Source: Karstenula rhodostoma CBS 690.94
Taxonomy: Eukaryota; Ascomycota; Dothideomycetes; Pleosporales; Didymosphaeriaceae
Direction: 5' to 3'
Length of the DNA stretch: 64,000 nucleotides
Assembly (NCBI GenBank): GCA_010093485.1
Contig: MU001513.1
Location: 571,696-635,695, forward strand
Part shown: in pieces, positions 13,601 through 24,162 of the stretch
Numbering within the stretch: position 1 is the stretch's first letter
Layout: each line of letters opens with the position of its first letter
Position numbers and translations under genes: made by a program
Notes under the pieces: model-generated
What the model was told of the DNA's origin: nothing
The model's database searches: none
What the model saw: the letters and a program-made list of their open reading frames with translations, nothing else

Positions 13601-13932
13601 CGCTCTTTCAAACACGCTCTACATCCTTTGCATATGCTCTACGCCACGCAGATATGAGGAAGCTTTTGCAAGTTCACTCCCTCCTTTTGAGCGAAGGAGT
13701 CGCGGCAGCTCTGCCGGCGTCACCAGGGCGTCGCGCGAGCCGCGACACAAGACAGACATCGAGGTAGCTTACAACCCTTCCTCTTCATGGAGTGTGTTTG
13801 ATCCACTCTATGTGTCGTCGTGTGTAAGTGCCGAGTCACTCCCACTGCAGACCACCAGCTGACTGTACCATCTTCTGCAGGAAACACGGACTCTACCACT
13901 GACCTTGCTTCACTTCAGGTCGTCGCAAATAC

Positions 13933-14248
13933 ATGTCAACTCCTTTCAACCTTCACACAGCCACTGTCGCTCATAGCGCGTATGAAAGTAAGTACCTCCC
14001 TCGCTCACACAAGCTTTGACGAATGCTGAGTCTCCACAGATCCTATTCGCATATTCACACGCTACACCATCAGGCCCATGGTCACACCCCCCGAGCTTAT
14101 GATCTTCCATATCGTTGCTCCAATGGCCATGGGCCGAGATCAAGCAAGCCCGGGCACCAGTGCAGTGATGGGACTTGAGACTCAAGAGGCGTGTGGGGTG
14201 GGTGGTCTACGCCGTCTAGACCATGAGTCCGTCCGCCTGCGAGGCTGA
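13933..14248 (+). CDS. Possible small two-exon gene, unrecognised product
   Basis: Proposed exons are 13933-13987 and 14040-14248, giving 87 residues starting MSTPFNLHTATVAHSAYE. The intron has a consensus GTAAGT donor and a CCACAG acceptor, and the frame stays open for 69 codons after it. A further consensus intron (GTAAGT at about 13824, CTGCAG at about 13880) would lie in the 5' leader, downstream of the TATA box at 13520. The product has no signal peptide or recognised domain. Support is the promoter, the splice sites and frame continuity; a non-coding spliced transcript is the alternative. Confidence 0.35.
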
Positions 14249-14474
14249 GTATCGGAACAAACAGCAAGCCGGTTGAGCCGTCCAACTGGCCCCGTTGTTA
14301 CCGTCGCGACGGTTGCTGGCCGCAGAGAATCTTCCATATTCTCCTGTCGGTATTCCTTACTCATACATTCATACTTACTGATATATTTCTGCCGTCACCC
14401 GGGATATCTGAGGGCTTGGCTGGCGTGTTATCCCAGCGTCTCTCGGTCAAGTCCTCCGGGCGGCAAAATCTGAC

Positions 14475-14530
14475 TCTGTGCCTCCACGCGGCGCCCCTGG
14501 ATTCGAACCAAACAGAGCAGTCCTGGTGCT
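14475..14530 (+). repeat. CCTCC-tCGTGGTG repeat, copy 1
   Basis: CTGTGCCTCCACGCGGCGCCCC and the following GGATTCGAACCAAACAGAGCAG match, with divergence, the segments at 14888-14945 and 16262-16325. The three share the order CTCC-CGTGGTG, CCTGG and an AAC/AAGC-GCAG tail. Confidence 0.45.
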
Positions 14531-14887
14531 GGCACCAGGAAGGTAGCGACAGCTACAAGAGAGGTAAGTCTGACCTTGCTTTTGATCACCCTTCATCACT
14601 GACTGGTCTACAGCGTCGCAATCTGCTATTCTTACTCGCCTTTTCTACATATGTTCTGTTCTATTCTTCTTGTCCTTTCACATATGCTGCCAGTTGTTTG
14701 TTGGCATTCTGCATTGCAACGCTTCCGAGCTGGATAGCTCAAAGTCCCTCCATTCTTAGCATTGTTTTTCTGCGCACTGTTTTGGTCTTGCATATTTGTT
14801 TCCAAGAAGTCTTGTACGTCGGGGATCGAAGCTTGTTGTGCGTTGATGAATGGGGGGCTGTAAGAGGAGGGAGGGGAACAAAGCTGA

Positions 14888-14945
14888 CTGTGCACCTCCT
14901 CGTGGTGTTTCCTGGGTTTCAACAAGCCAAGCACAGCAGTCGAGG
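14888..14945 (+). repeat. CCTCC-tCGTGGTG repeat, copy 2
   Basis: CTGTGCACCTCCTCGTGGTG, then TTTCCTGGGTTTCAACAAGC and CACAGCAG. Same strand and same order of blocks as the copies at 14.48 and 16.26 kb. Confidence 0.45.
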
Positions 14946-16087
14946 CAGCTGTCCGCGTCTCGCATCGAATGAGGCCGGAGTCTTTGCGAGCCATCGTCAA
15001 CCTTTTCTCGCCTCAACAACCACTGGCACTACGGAGTTCAACACCCCGCAGCTGTAAGATGTTGTCCTCGTTGATACGCAACGGGTCTCGCCGACGACCT
15101 ACTCAGCTCTAGGTTGCGAGTACAAGCTCTTGGAGGGTAGGGCAGAGCTCAGAGAGCTCCGACACTCACAACAAGAATCGACTCTGTAAGTACTCGTTTC
15201 TGTCATCATTCCAACTTCAGCTGATCAATACAAAGCGCAAGATGGGTAGAGCGGAACTCAGCCCTGGTGCAGGGCGAGGCTACCACTTGTCTCCGCCCAC
15301 GGGCTCGCCGCGAGCACCTTGAGTGCGCCCTTTTGTCGAGGCTCTTCCGCTCGCTCCCAGCACAAGGTTTCACCGAAGGGGAGAGCTTGGTAGCCATAGG
15401 TTGCGACAACTGGGTAGATAGCAAATGGTGAGTACGCCCGTTTCTATGTTTGAGTATCACCGCTAACGTTGAACAGATTGAACAGAGCCTGACCATCATC
15501 TAGGCAAGAACATTGAACATGAGATTCGTTCGTCTGAATGGCGACGTTCGGCAAGATGACGCGCTGCTGTGCAATTCCAAGTCTCTTCACCGTTCCTCGG
15601 GATTGCCTATGATGGCGTGTTTTATATCGGGTGAGCGCTTCCCTTTTTCAAGAGCAGATGCTAACAATCCTAGTGTGCGAACTCAGCGAGCCAACCTTGT
15701 ATTCCCTCTACACCGACGATCGCGCACCGGCGCACAGCAATGCCAACGAGCATCCGATGACCCCGATCGAACATGATGAGGCTGAATCATGCAGCGCGAA
15801 TCAAGTACAAGAGCACCCGCCCAGGCGAACATGGCAGTGTCTATCCGGCTTGAGGGCACCGGTTTGGGATTTGATCCTCGATATCTCTTCCCAGGCAGCA
15901 CTGCCTATATCAATGAATACCGCACCGCTGCAACACCGTCTCATAGAAGGAAGGCAGGTGGAAGAAGGCCAAACACGATGCTTAGCACACGTGAGAAAGA
16001 CCGTCATCAAGGTTCTCGAGCGCCGTGGCCCGCTCAGATATACAGTGGGGAGTTGGGGGCCAGCGCCTTTCGTGCGCGTTTCCAGAC

Positions 16088-16242
16088 AGCGGTGCGGTTG
16101 GACGCAGAGTAGTTCCGGGGGGTGCGGCCATGCGGTCACCCCTGTGGTCACTCATGTTCCTACATTCTTCTTCTTGCTCTTTTCCTCCTTAATCTTCTTC
16201 TTTCTTTTTACATCTCTGGATCTCGCTAACTTTCGTCATAGG
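16088..16242 (+). repeat. Intron-bearing repeat cassette, copy 4
   Basis: GACGCAGAGTAGTTCCGGGG begins at 16101. The donor position reads CTACAT (about 16160) instead of GTACAT. It is followed by a pyrimidine tract, GCTAAC (16205) and CATAG ending at 16241. The donor G is therefore lost while the branch point and acceptor remain. A longer frame (15789-16112) ends exactly at this TAG. Confidence 0.6.
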
Positions 16243-16261
16243 ATCGGGAGACAGAAGTCGG

Positions 16262-16325
16262 ATTCTTGCGCCTCCTCGTGGTGTCTTCTGGATAGTCTGG
16301 ACGCAGACGAACCAAATGCAAGAAA
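16262..16325 (+). repeat. CCTCC-tCGTGGTG repeat, copy 3
   Basis: CTTGCGCCTCCTCGTGGTGT, then CTTCTGGATAGTCTGGACGC. It begins about 20 bases after the acceptor of cassette copy 4, so in this copy the two repeat types are adjacent. They may be parts of one larger element. Confidence 0.4.
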
Positions 16326-18154
16326 CGCACGCGTGTATTTTGCGGCAGTCGAAGCATGAGATCGGTTCCACATACCGCATCTCATGGATCCCTTTCTGCC
16401 AAGATGAACGAGACCCCACCTTCCTGCCGTCGCCATCTCCTTATAACCGCTTCCTCGCGAGGCCGTTCGACCAAAGCTCAACGCCTCATCCAAGCCGTCT
16501 TTCGAGGGAGATAGTGGCTCTGGGGGAAGGAGTTTGGCCGCCTCTGGGTGTAAAAAACGGTGATGTCGTGGAGACGTTGGATAAAGCCATCTTTGGGTAG
16601 CTTTGGTGATCCCTAAGACTGGTCTTCCGAACTCTTACATTTCAAATTTCTTTCCTCTGGGAGGAGAGTTGTCCCTATTCTCTTCCTCGTCATATCCTTT
16701 GGATAATCTTTTCAGAGGCAACGAAGTGCGTGGGGTGGGCCAACAACTCTCTGCTCCGCGAATCACAGATAAGTCCCCTACCCACCGAATGGATCATGCT
16801 AATTTCCTGTAGGTCCAAGTGGATCTTCGCCAGGTAGTCTGTCAAAGACCCATATGGCCTACGAGCTCTGAGGCAAGACTGTTAGGACTTCGGTGACTTG
16901 TACCGCAGCGCCAACAGCTATGCCAAGATGAAAGACACACCACCATCGTTGCATCCAGCGCCTAAGCTAGGAACGCCTTAGGGGTAGGCAGAGGGGGTCC
17001 GGAGGTTCAGTTTGCCCGCATGGATTCAGCCGTCGAATCCAGCGCGGAAGGCCGTAAATCCTCTGTGCGTAAACAAGTCTGCGTTGGTGGTAGACGTCAC
17101 GAGTTCTGCTGTTAACAGCGGTGGTCTCTTTGACTCTCACATCATCTCTTTTCAAGAGCTTTTCGGTTACGAGATTTGTATTCGTCGGGTAGGATGTGGC
17201 TAAGTAGCCGCTAATAGAATGAATCATCATCGCACACACCAGAGTTCTTCATACTAATTCTGTGATCTACATTTTGTGGGACCCCACTTCGTGGTTCGTG
17301 TCAACAATCAGAAAACCAATGCTGATATCTCGCACAAGCTGCCTGATGTACGAAGGACTTTTCAGCGCGGCTGAGCTAGAATACAGATAGACCTAGTTTT
17401 CGCTACACACTTCTAGCAGATAACAAGTAGTCACTTGAAATAGCGACCTGGCGAGATTGCACTACTGGTTTTCCGCTCTCTTGCCCTCCTTTCCGCGGCA
17501 ATCGACTCTTTCCTTCGTTGCCGAACCTCTGCCTCAGCGTCCGACTCAAGAAATGATGCCTGACCTCAAACAACAACACTAAAATGGAGTGTTCTCACAA
17601 TTTCGAACCAAAACATCATCAGCACCTCAAGGAAATCTCTTCCAAATTTTCATCCGGCAAACGATAACACTTGGAAAGCGATAAAACACGCAGCTTGATT
17701 GAATAATCGAGAGTAGATACGGCTGAAGAATCGTGTTACAAGGCTAATTCGATCTTGCTGAAAATGATGCAAATGGATACCCATGTACTGATGTCCTTCG
17801 TATAATAGTTCACGAGCAATACTCAACCAGGTCGGATCATCCATGGATAGTTATGGCATTAGAGAACGGGACAACTCCTAAAGTATTGCGCTAATTGTGT
17901 CAAAGATGTTGATTATTTCGTGGTTTGATAATTTGACCGAAGACATCACAGGCTTGTTTCAAGTTAACACACTGTCCCTCTTTCTCACAATGGTAGTTCG
18001 ATAGGCAAAGATCGCAAATCCAGTGCATTATCTTAAAACACCCTAATCTTCAATAAATGTATGAATGCATGTCTAAAGTACAATCAAGCTCAAGAACCTC
18101 CCAGAAGCCGCCCCAGCGCTTCAAACTCCATGCATGCAATTGATTCGAGTAAAA
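16326..18154. other. Gene-free, AT-richer stretch
   Basis: Short ORFs only. The part after about 17.2 kb is visibly richer in A/T than the flanks and contains a hairpin repeat copy. It looks like old transposon-derived or decayed sequence. A 64-codon minus ORF at 17650-17844 is unrecognised. Confidence 0.4.
17262..17320 (+). repeat. Hairpin-containing dispersed repeat, copy A
   Basis: It contains GGGACCCCACTTCGTGGTTC and then GTGTCAACAATCAGAAAACC. The same block, diverged, occurs at 57547-57650 (plus strand) and 41097-41210 (minus strand). CCAC-TTC-GTGG can form a small stem. It resembles the terminal part of a short DNA transposon or MITE, but no second terminus was found nearby. Confidence 0.5.
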
Positions 18155-18204
18155 CTGCGGCGTAGTTAGCAAGCGTTGAGTACGAGTGGCCAGCGTTTTC
18201 TTAC
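18155..18204 (-). other. Probable intron in 3' untranslated region
   Basis: On the minus strand, just after the TAG of the secreted-protein gene, a GTAAGA donor (18204) is followed by GCTAAC and a CCGCAG acceptor (18155). The 50-base length is typical here. It implies that the 3' UTR of the secreted-protein mRNA is spliced. Confidence 0.45.
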
Positions 18205-18219
18205 CGATTGAACGCGTAT

Positions 18220-18441
18220 CTACTCGGCGACGATCTTGGCCTCGGCGGGCTTGTTCAGGCCGATGGCAGTGCGGGCAACATTCGCAAAGCCTCCGAATGT
18301 AGTGTCGACGGAGCGCTTAGCGCAGTTCGCAGCAGGATCTTGACAAGCGCCCATGCCAGAGGCGCAGAAGATGTTGTCGTCACTGCAGGCGGAGGCACCG
18401 GTGGCGGCGAACGCAATAGCGAGGATAGCGAAGAACTGCAT
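18220..18441 (-). CDS. Small secreted cysteine-containing protein (effector-like)
   Basis: 73 residues from the ATG at 18441. Residues 1-18 (MQFFAILAIAFAATGASA) form a textbook signal peptide with an Ala-x-Ala end. The mature part starts CSDDNIFC and holds four cysteines within about 22 residues (C-x6-C-x6-C-x6-C). A Lys-Arg pair follows that a Kex2-type protease could cut. The ORF continues in frame upstream to 18789, but that stretch is a CT/CA-rich leader with a TATA box at 18596-18601, so the later ATG is preferred. It lies in gene-poor, repeat-bearing surroundings, as candidate effectors of plant-associated fungi often do. No homologue is recognised and the role is unknown. Confidence 0.65.
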   Translation of the reverse strand: MQFFAILAIAFAATGASACSDDNIFCASGMGACQDPAANCAKRSVDTTFGGFANVARTAIGLNKPAEAKIVAE

Positions 18442-18595
18442 TTTGGAAGATTTGGGTTGACTGGTGTTTGGTGAAGAGGAAGTTGAAGCTTTAAAGGTTG
18501 AATGGTTGAAAGAGTGACTGTGAAATGAAGAGTTGGAAGGAAGCTGGAATGGTACTGGATGTGATGAGTGGCCTTGGATGATGAACCAGCGATGC

Positions 18596-18601
18596 TTTAT
18601 A
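18596..18601 (-). promoter_or_regulatory. TATA box of secreted-protein gene
   Basis: TATAAA on the minus strand, 155 bases upstream of the ATG at 18441. A long C/T/A leader follows that is typical of highly expressed fungal genes. Confidence 0.5.
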
Positions 18602-18789
18602 CCAGCCTTGCCAATGCCTGGTATTGCATTTCCTGGTGTTGGTCCACCTAACGCAATGACCGTAAAGCCAGAAAAGGAATCCGGGAATGTTCCAAAGAAA
18701 AGCCCTGCTTGGCTCTTCGCAGCTCCGATCCGTTGGCAAACGTGCGAAAGGCTCCGTTTCGCACAAATACATCCAGGCTCATAGTGCAA

Positions 18790-21700
18790 GAGGGACGATT
18801 AGTGGAGTACCCGAGACGGGGTCACGCGAAAGCTAAACGACAATCCGTTAGACGCATGCACGATGTCGATCGCTTCGCCGTTTCCGAGCTTGATACTTCA
18901 TACTCCGATAGCAAGGCTACTATCCGGGGATTCAGACGGGCCAGCATCCTCAAACGTTAGCACGAGAACTTCCGAATAATGTCGCGCGTGTATCCTCGCT
19001 TATCGTACAGGGAGCCTCGGGACAGGGGCTGTCTACAGAAACAAGGCTGGAGCTAGCCCAACCTGGACAAGCTTATGAGGCCGCTCTCGCTCGAGACCTC
19101 GTGCGAAACTACTCGGTGCCTACGCTAAGATCGAAAGTCTGTCTGTACTGCACAGGCTGATTCGGCTTTGCGCCCCTACGATATCGCCTTGCCCTGTGCA
19201 GCGTCTAACTACACTCTGGCCGAAGAAGGCGTTAAAAGTGTTCAAAGCCCTCCTCTCCAAGATCGAAAAACCCTCGGTGGAAGAACTTTCTTTACTGCGA
19301 AACTTGGAGGTCTGCAAGAGGCGTCTCAAAGCCCGCAATGTATTGCAGGCCTGTTGGAGGAGAAAGAATAAATTTTGAACTGCGTACCGGTCTGGTCCAC
19401 CCAGGGTCTCAGTTTGGTTACGTGCCACCCGAAGCGCTTCTAAAAGCAGTTTTCTGGCGCATCATCTGATGCGTGAAGCCCTGACCTGATGGAAGCGCAT
19501 TAGGTTATATACTGTTGATTGTAAAGGGCATGGCACATACGACCATAGGACACTGAGAACTAGGCTTCCCGTCCGCTCAGCCATATATAAGCAGTGTACC
19601 GGCGAATTAGTATTGCGGTCCGTGAGGACGCGAGAATCCTCGCTGTTGTATGTTTTTGTCGGTCTAGACTTTTGCCGGTGTGGGCTGCTGTGTGGGTCAT
19701 GGCCGATGGTTAGCGTTATAATCTTTCACCGCCTGTTGATTACCTGACCTATGATAACCCTGTACAAACAGCTGCTACCTTTGTATACAATCTACGCAGT
19801 ATGTATACAGAAACTGGGGGTAGGATGGGTGTGTAAGACCCATAGCTTCCGATTAGTATCTTTTGGATTACGCCGTTCGTATGGAGAAATTGTTGAGCTT
19901 TGGCAGGGCAGGGGCTGTTCGCTGAGGTGAGTGCAGGATCCCCCACTGTCGCTCAATTACTTCCCTAATTCCTGCTCTGCGGTTTTGTCGTTTGGGATTA
20001 GAGCGAAGCACTGTCTCGTCGGTGCAAAGACTGAGCACTGTTCTTCGGGCCGAAGCGGAACATCTATCCGCGTGACACTAGTTTCAGGGTCCCACTTCCT
20101 CACCTGCGTGTCTCAACACCAACACTCCTCCAGCCATTCGCCCATCGTTATTATCAATTCCTGTCACACTTCGCGTGCGAGGCGCTGCACTTTACTATGT
20201 CGTGTTCTGGCTAACTGAAGGATTACAACATCACGTCACTTTTCAGCATACTCAGCTCAGCTACGTAACCAATTCTATCACAGGTGTACATTGCAAGCGA
20301 GAAATACAATGCCTAGGTGTAATCTTGTCGGGCCGTCTAGTAGTCCCAGCCACGGGGAGCGTTGGTGGAGCTTTCACAGAAAAGGCTTCCAGTGCCTCCG
20401 GAGGCTTTCTACTGCAAGAGATAGGGGAAAGGTTCGACCATTGGAACATCGGAATCCACAGATGGCACACGAGAAAAGCGGCTCGAGGCGCATTGTGGGC
20501 CCTTACAGCAGCTTGGCGCGTCGACCCAAAGTGGCTTGCCCTGCGTCGGATCGTCGTTTGAGACGATGGTCCACTCGTCGAAATCACTGCCACGCTCTGA
20601 GACACCCCCTCAATCCGCTTGCAGAAAGTTTCGAACTGGATACGTGTGTGTACGATGCCCTGCAACTTGACAGCCGAAAGATCGTATGAGACCGTTTTTT
20701 GTTCTGCGCGAGACTCGTGCATCGGAGTATTCATGTTTCCGCTGTAACTCCGCAATTCCAGCGCTTAGTAGAGATGCTGTGTTGGGAGGCAAGTAGCCAC
20801 GGAAGACGCCTGCAGGTGCAGAGGTGGCAAGCGGTCTCATTTCTGCTCTTCGCCTTCAACGTGGAAGTGGGAAGGACACCTGTCAGACATGTTTACCACG
20901 CTCTCGTCCAAGCATCCGTCCGGAACAGTCGAAAACAGGATCCTTATATCGCTCTAGCTCTCATTCATCAACCCCGACAATGTCTTTTGTATCATTCGTA
21001 CAGGCCATCGTTTTTTTTTTCCGACCAGCTCGGCCTTGAGTCCCACCATGTTTCTTGCCTCATCACCCGACAGCCGCAGAGTTTGCGATTGTTACCCGCT
21101 AGAAAACACAATCCAGTACGTGCCGGCGCCAGTGTCCTTGGAATTTGGTTCAGATGCAACCACACTTGGGCATACCAACCAGACGCGGAAGCTCGTAGCT
21201 GGTAAAAGCGTCACCCTTGTTATGCTGTTATCGTTCTACGAGGCGGTGTGAAGGCGAATGCCCCTCCCCGCGAGTTTTTCGCACGGCTTCCAAGGCGAAT
21301 GCATGCGTAGGACCCGACAACATTGCATAGCGGGGCATCAGCCGCCGCTCTCGTGCGCGATATTTCCATGGCGCTCAAGTTCACGCTACCGGTAGTCGAG
21401 CCTGTTGTGCTACCATGCCGTACCTCACACAACATGCCTGGCAGGGGGCCGTCCAATCGCCCAACAATCTCAGCTCGCAACCGCAACGTCTCCACAGAGA
21501 GTCTCCACAGAGAGACATACGCGATGTCAGGCTTTAAGCAACGGAATCACCATGTCCGAGGGGATTCTTCCTTGTGCGTGCAGTCCGGTGCCATGTTACC
21601 TACGTTTGCTGCACCCTCGGGTCGTAGTTTGGCATGGATCCTCCTATCACTATGCATTGTTCCGAGATCGGCAGCATACTCCGCCGAGCAGATGTTCATG

Positions 21701-22209
21701 TTAGATGGCAATTCAAACTGCCAGATTGTATCTGAGAAACTCGAATGCAGATGGCAACGACAAGGGGATTCACGCTACTGGTCGGACAAGCGCTGGATAT
21801 GCAATTGCGTCAACGCATACGAGAAGGAAACTTCGAATATTCGACGATCCCTGTCCGTGGCCCATCCCCCGGGTGCGCATAGAGCAGCTCGTTGCAGGCT
21901 AAAGCTCCGACTGGCCGGCTCCAACACCCCATACAGTACACGACCATGCGCGTTGCTGCAGCCATCTTGGCCCTCGTCTTACGTGATTTTGGCATGCCTT
22001 CGCAGAAATGGAGGCGAGCTGTGGGGCGGAAGGTGGAAGCCAGCTCTGAACTTACCCGTGCTGCGGCCCGTCGCCAATGACCCTGCATTGGCAGCGGGAG
22101 AGTTCATAAAGGATACACAGGCCACGTTCTTCTGCTTTGTTTTTAACATTTGACGTGAAGGGGAAAGCACCATCGTCCAGCAGGCGTTGCTTTTTTGGGG
22201 AAATCGGAC
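18790..22209. other. Intergenic, no supportable gene
   Basis: ORFs of 60-276 codons overlap one another in several frames on both strands, with no domain and no consistent splicing. A TATATAA at about 19583 is not followed by a convincing gene. A 13-base tandem duplication (GTCTCCACAGAGA twice) lies at 21488-21513. Confidence 0.45.
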
Positions 22210-24162
22210 ATGATGGCTTCCGCCCCAGCAACAAAGTCACCAACACCTCCTACGGCACAGAACGACAAAGCAACCAACACTTCCAGAGAACAAGACTCGC
22301 CCTCGCCCACGCCTCCCCTCTCAAACAAAGACACTGCCTCCAACAGTCTTACCACTACTGAGACACTCGATTCCTCCTCAACTATACCCTTTAACCATGC
22401 ACCCACCCACAACCCCCAGCGCAACCCACCGCGCCCATCAAGCATGTCACCCTCAACCACCACCACGACATCAGCCCCGCCCCCAGCACACCGTCCAACC
22501 CTCCCCACCCTCCTCTGCTTCTCAGCCCTCACCCTCACCATCTTCCTCGCCGCTCTAGACACCGTCCTGCTCCCCACGGCCCTCCCCTCCATCTCCCGCG
22601 ACTTCGCCATCCCAGACTCGCTCTACGCCTGGACCGGGTCCGCATACCTCCTCGCCAACGCAGCTAGCATCCCGCTGTGGGGCAAACTCAGCGACGTCTT
22701 CGGCCGCAAACCCATCATCCTCTTTGCGAACTCGGTCTTCCTAGTCGGCAGCATCTTGTGCGGCGTGAGCAGCAGCGCAGCCATGCTTGTAGGCGGGCGA
22801 GCGGTGCAGGGGCTCGGAGGCGGTGGTATCAACGTCCTGGTATACGTGTGTGTGGGGGATTTATTCGTAATCCGGTACGTACAGCTCAACCATGGTTGAT
22901 GACGCTGACGCTGACGAGGTAGCGACCGGTCCTTGTACATGGGCATAGTCGGGGCCATGTATGCCGTTGCGTCGGCCCTCGGCCCCGTCCTGGGTGGCGT
23001 AATGGCAGAGAAGCTGAGCTGGCGGTGGTGTTTCTACCTCAATCGTGAGTGCGTTAATCATCACGCAGCGCCTCGTTCTAACACCCCAACGCTAGTCCCC
23101 TGCGTCTCAATCGCCCTCCTCACCCTCCACTTAACCATCCACCTCCCCTCCCCCCGCACCCCCTTCTGGCTCGGCCTCACGTCCATCGATTGGCTCGGCA
23201 CGCTTACCATCCTCCTCGCCACCGTACTCCTCCTAGTCGGCCTCCAGCTCGGCGGTACAACTACCTACGCCCAACCCCACGTTATTACTCTCCTCGTGCT
23301 GGGAAGTCTAGCATACGCCCTCTTCCCCTGGACACAGCGGCGGTGCGAGCACCGCGGCGGCGCCCCCATAACCCCCCTCCGCATCTTCCGCGACGTATCC
23401 AACCTCTCCGCCCTCGCCGTCTGCGCCTGCGACGCCCTCGTCTTCAACTCCGTCGCGTATTTCCTCCCGCTGTACTTCCAGCTCGTGCTGGAGGCTTCGC
23501 CGCAGACGTCCGGCGTCTACATGCTCGCTGTCGCGGTGCCGCTGGCCGTGTGCTCGTTTCTCGGCGGGTGGGTTATAGAGAGGACGGGGAGGTTTTTGGA
23601 GGTGCTGCAGGGCGGGTTGGGGCTCATGACTGTGGGGGTGGGCCTGTTTATCACTTTCAGAACTACACTCGACGTCGCGAGGGTCGTCGTCTTCCTCGCC
23701 ATCGTGGGTATCGGGTTCGGGCCTAACTTCAACGCTCCGCTTATTGCGCTCCAGACGCGCATCCAGACAGCGGACATGGCGGCTGGCACGGCGGCGTTTG
23801 GGTTTGTGCGCATGGTCGGCGGGGCTGTTGGGTTGGTCGTCGGGCAGGTGGTGTTTCAGATCCTTATGCGGCTGCATCGCGAGTCGTTTGTTGATGCTGG
23901 GCTTTCGAGGGAGTTTGCAGAGGCTCTTGCTGGTGGGGAGGCGATTTCGCAGGCTGGGATGGTGGCGCTGCTGGAGGGGGGGCAGAGGGAGGTGGTGAGG
24001 GGTGGCATGACGGCTGCGTTGAGGGGGGTGTGGATCTTTTATACTGTGGTTAGTGCGTTGGGGTTGTGTGTCTCGTTTGGAATTCGTAGGAGTCAGCTGA
24101 AGAGGGTGGGGGCTGAGGAGAAGGTAGAGACGAGCGGGATTTCACGGGATGGAGGGGAGTAG
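22210..24162 (+). CDS. MFS transporter, drug:H+ antiporter-like (14-TM type)
   Basis: Proposed exons are 22210-22874, 22923-23044 and 23096-24162, giving 617 residues. Both introns (48 and 50 bases; GTACGT and GTGAGT donors) restore the expected family sequence, ending in DRSLYMGIVGAMYAV and LSWRWCFYLN-LPCVSIALL. About 100 N-terminal residues are Ser/Thr/Pro-rich and cytosolic. The membrane part follows, with the first helix near LTIFLAALDTVLLPTALP. The loop 2-3 signature of the superfamily is present (GKLSDVFGRKPIILF), as is GGRAVQGLGGGGINVL. The C-terminal half has the helices expected of 14-spanners. These proteins export toxic compounds or fungal metabolites through the plasma membrane. 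No biosynthetic cluster is adjacent, so the substrate is unknown. The 3' third is unusually G-rich. Confidence 0.9.

Larger units (their letters stand above)
14249..16087 (+). other. Intron-rich stretch, probable spliced non-coding or decayed transcript
   Basis: At least four strong donors (GTAAGT or GTGAGT/GTGAGC at about 14566, 15187, 15431 and 15633) are each followed by a branch-like sequence and an acceptor about 45-55 bases later. The segment between the second and third introns has stops in all three frames. A 213-codon open stretch at 14416-15057 contains no ATG. It may be the untranslated or decayed part of the unit that starts at 13.55 kb. Confidence 0.35.

Noticed and set aside
14495..14530. 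GGATTCGAACC resembling the reverse complement of a tRNA T-arm
   Set aside because: No acceptor, D or anticodon arms can be paired around it on either strand. The block belongs to a dispersed repeat.
14416..15057. A 213-codon plus-strand open frame with hydrophobic stretches
   Set aside because: It contains no ATG, and a 50-base consensus intron inside it would break the frame. More likely part of an untranslated or decayed transcript.
23190..23726. A 178-codon plus-strand ORF inside the MFS transporter gene
   Set aside because: Arg/Pro-rich shadow frame. The transporter frame is continuous and spliced correctly.
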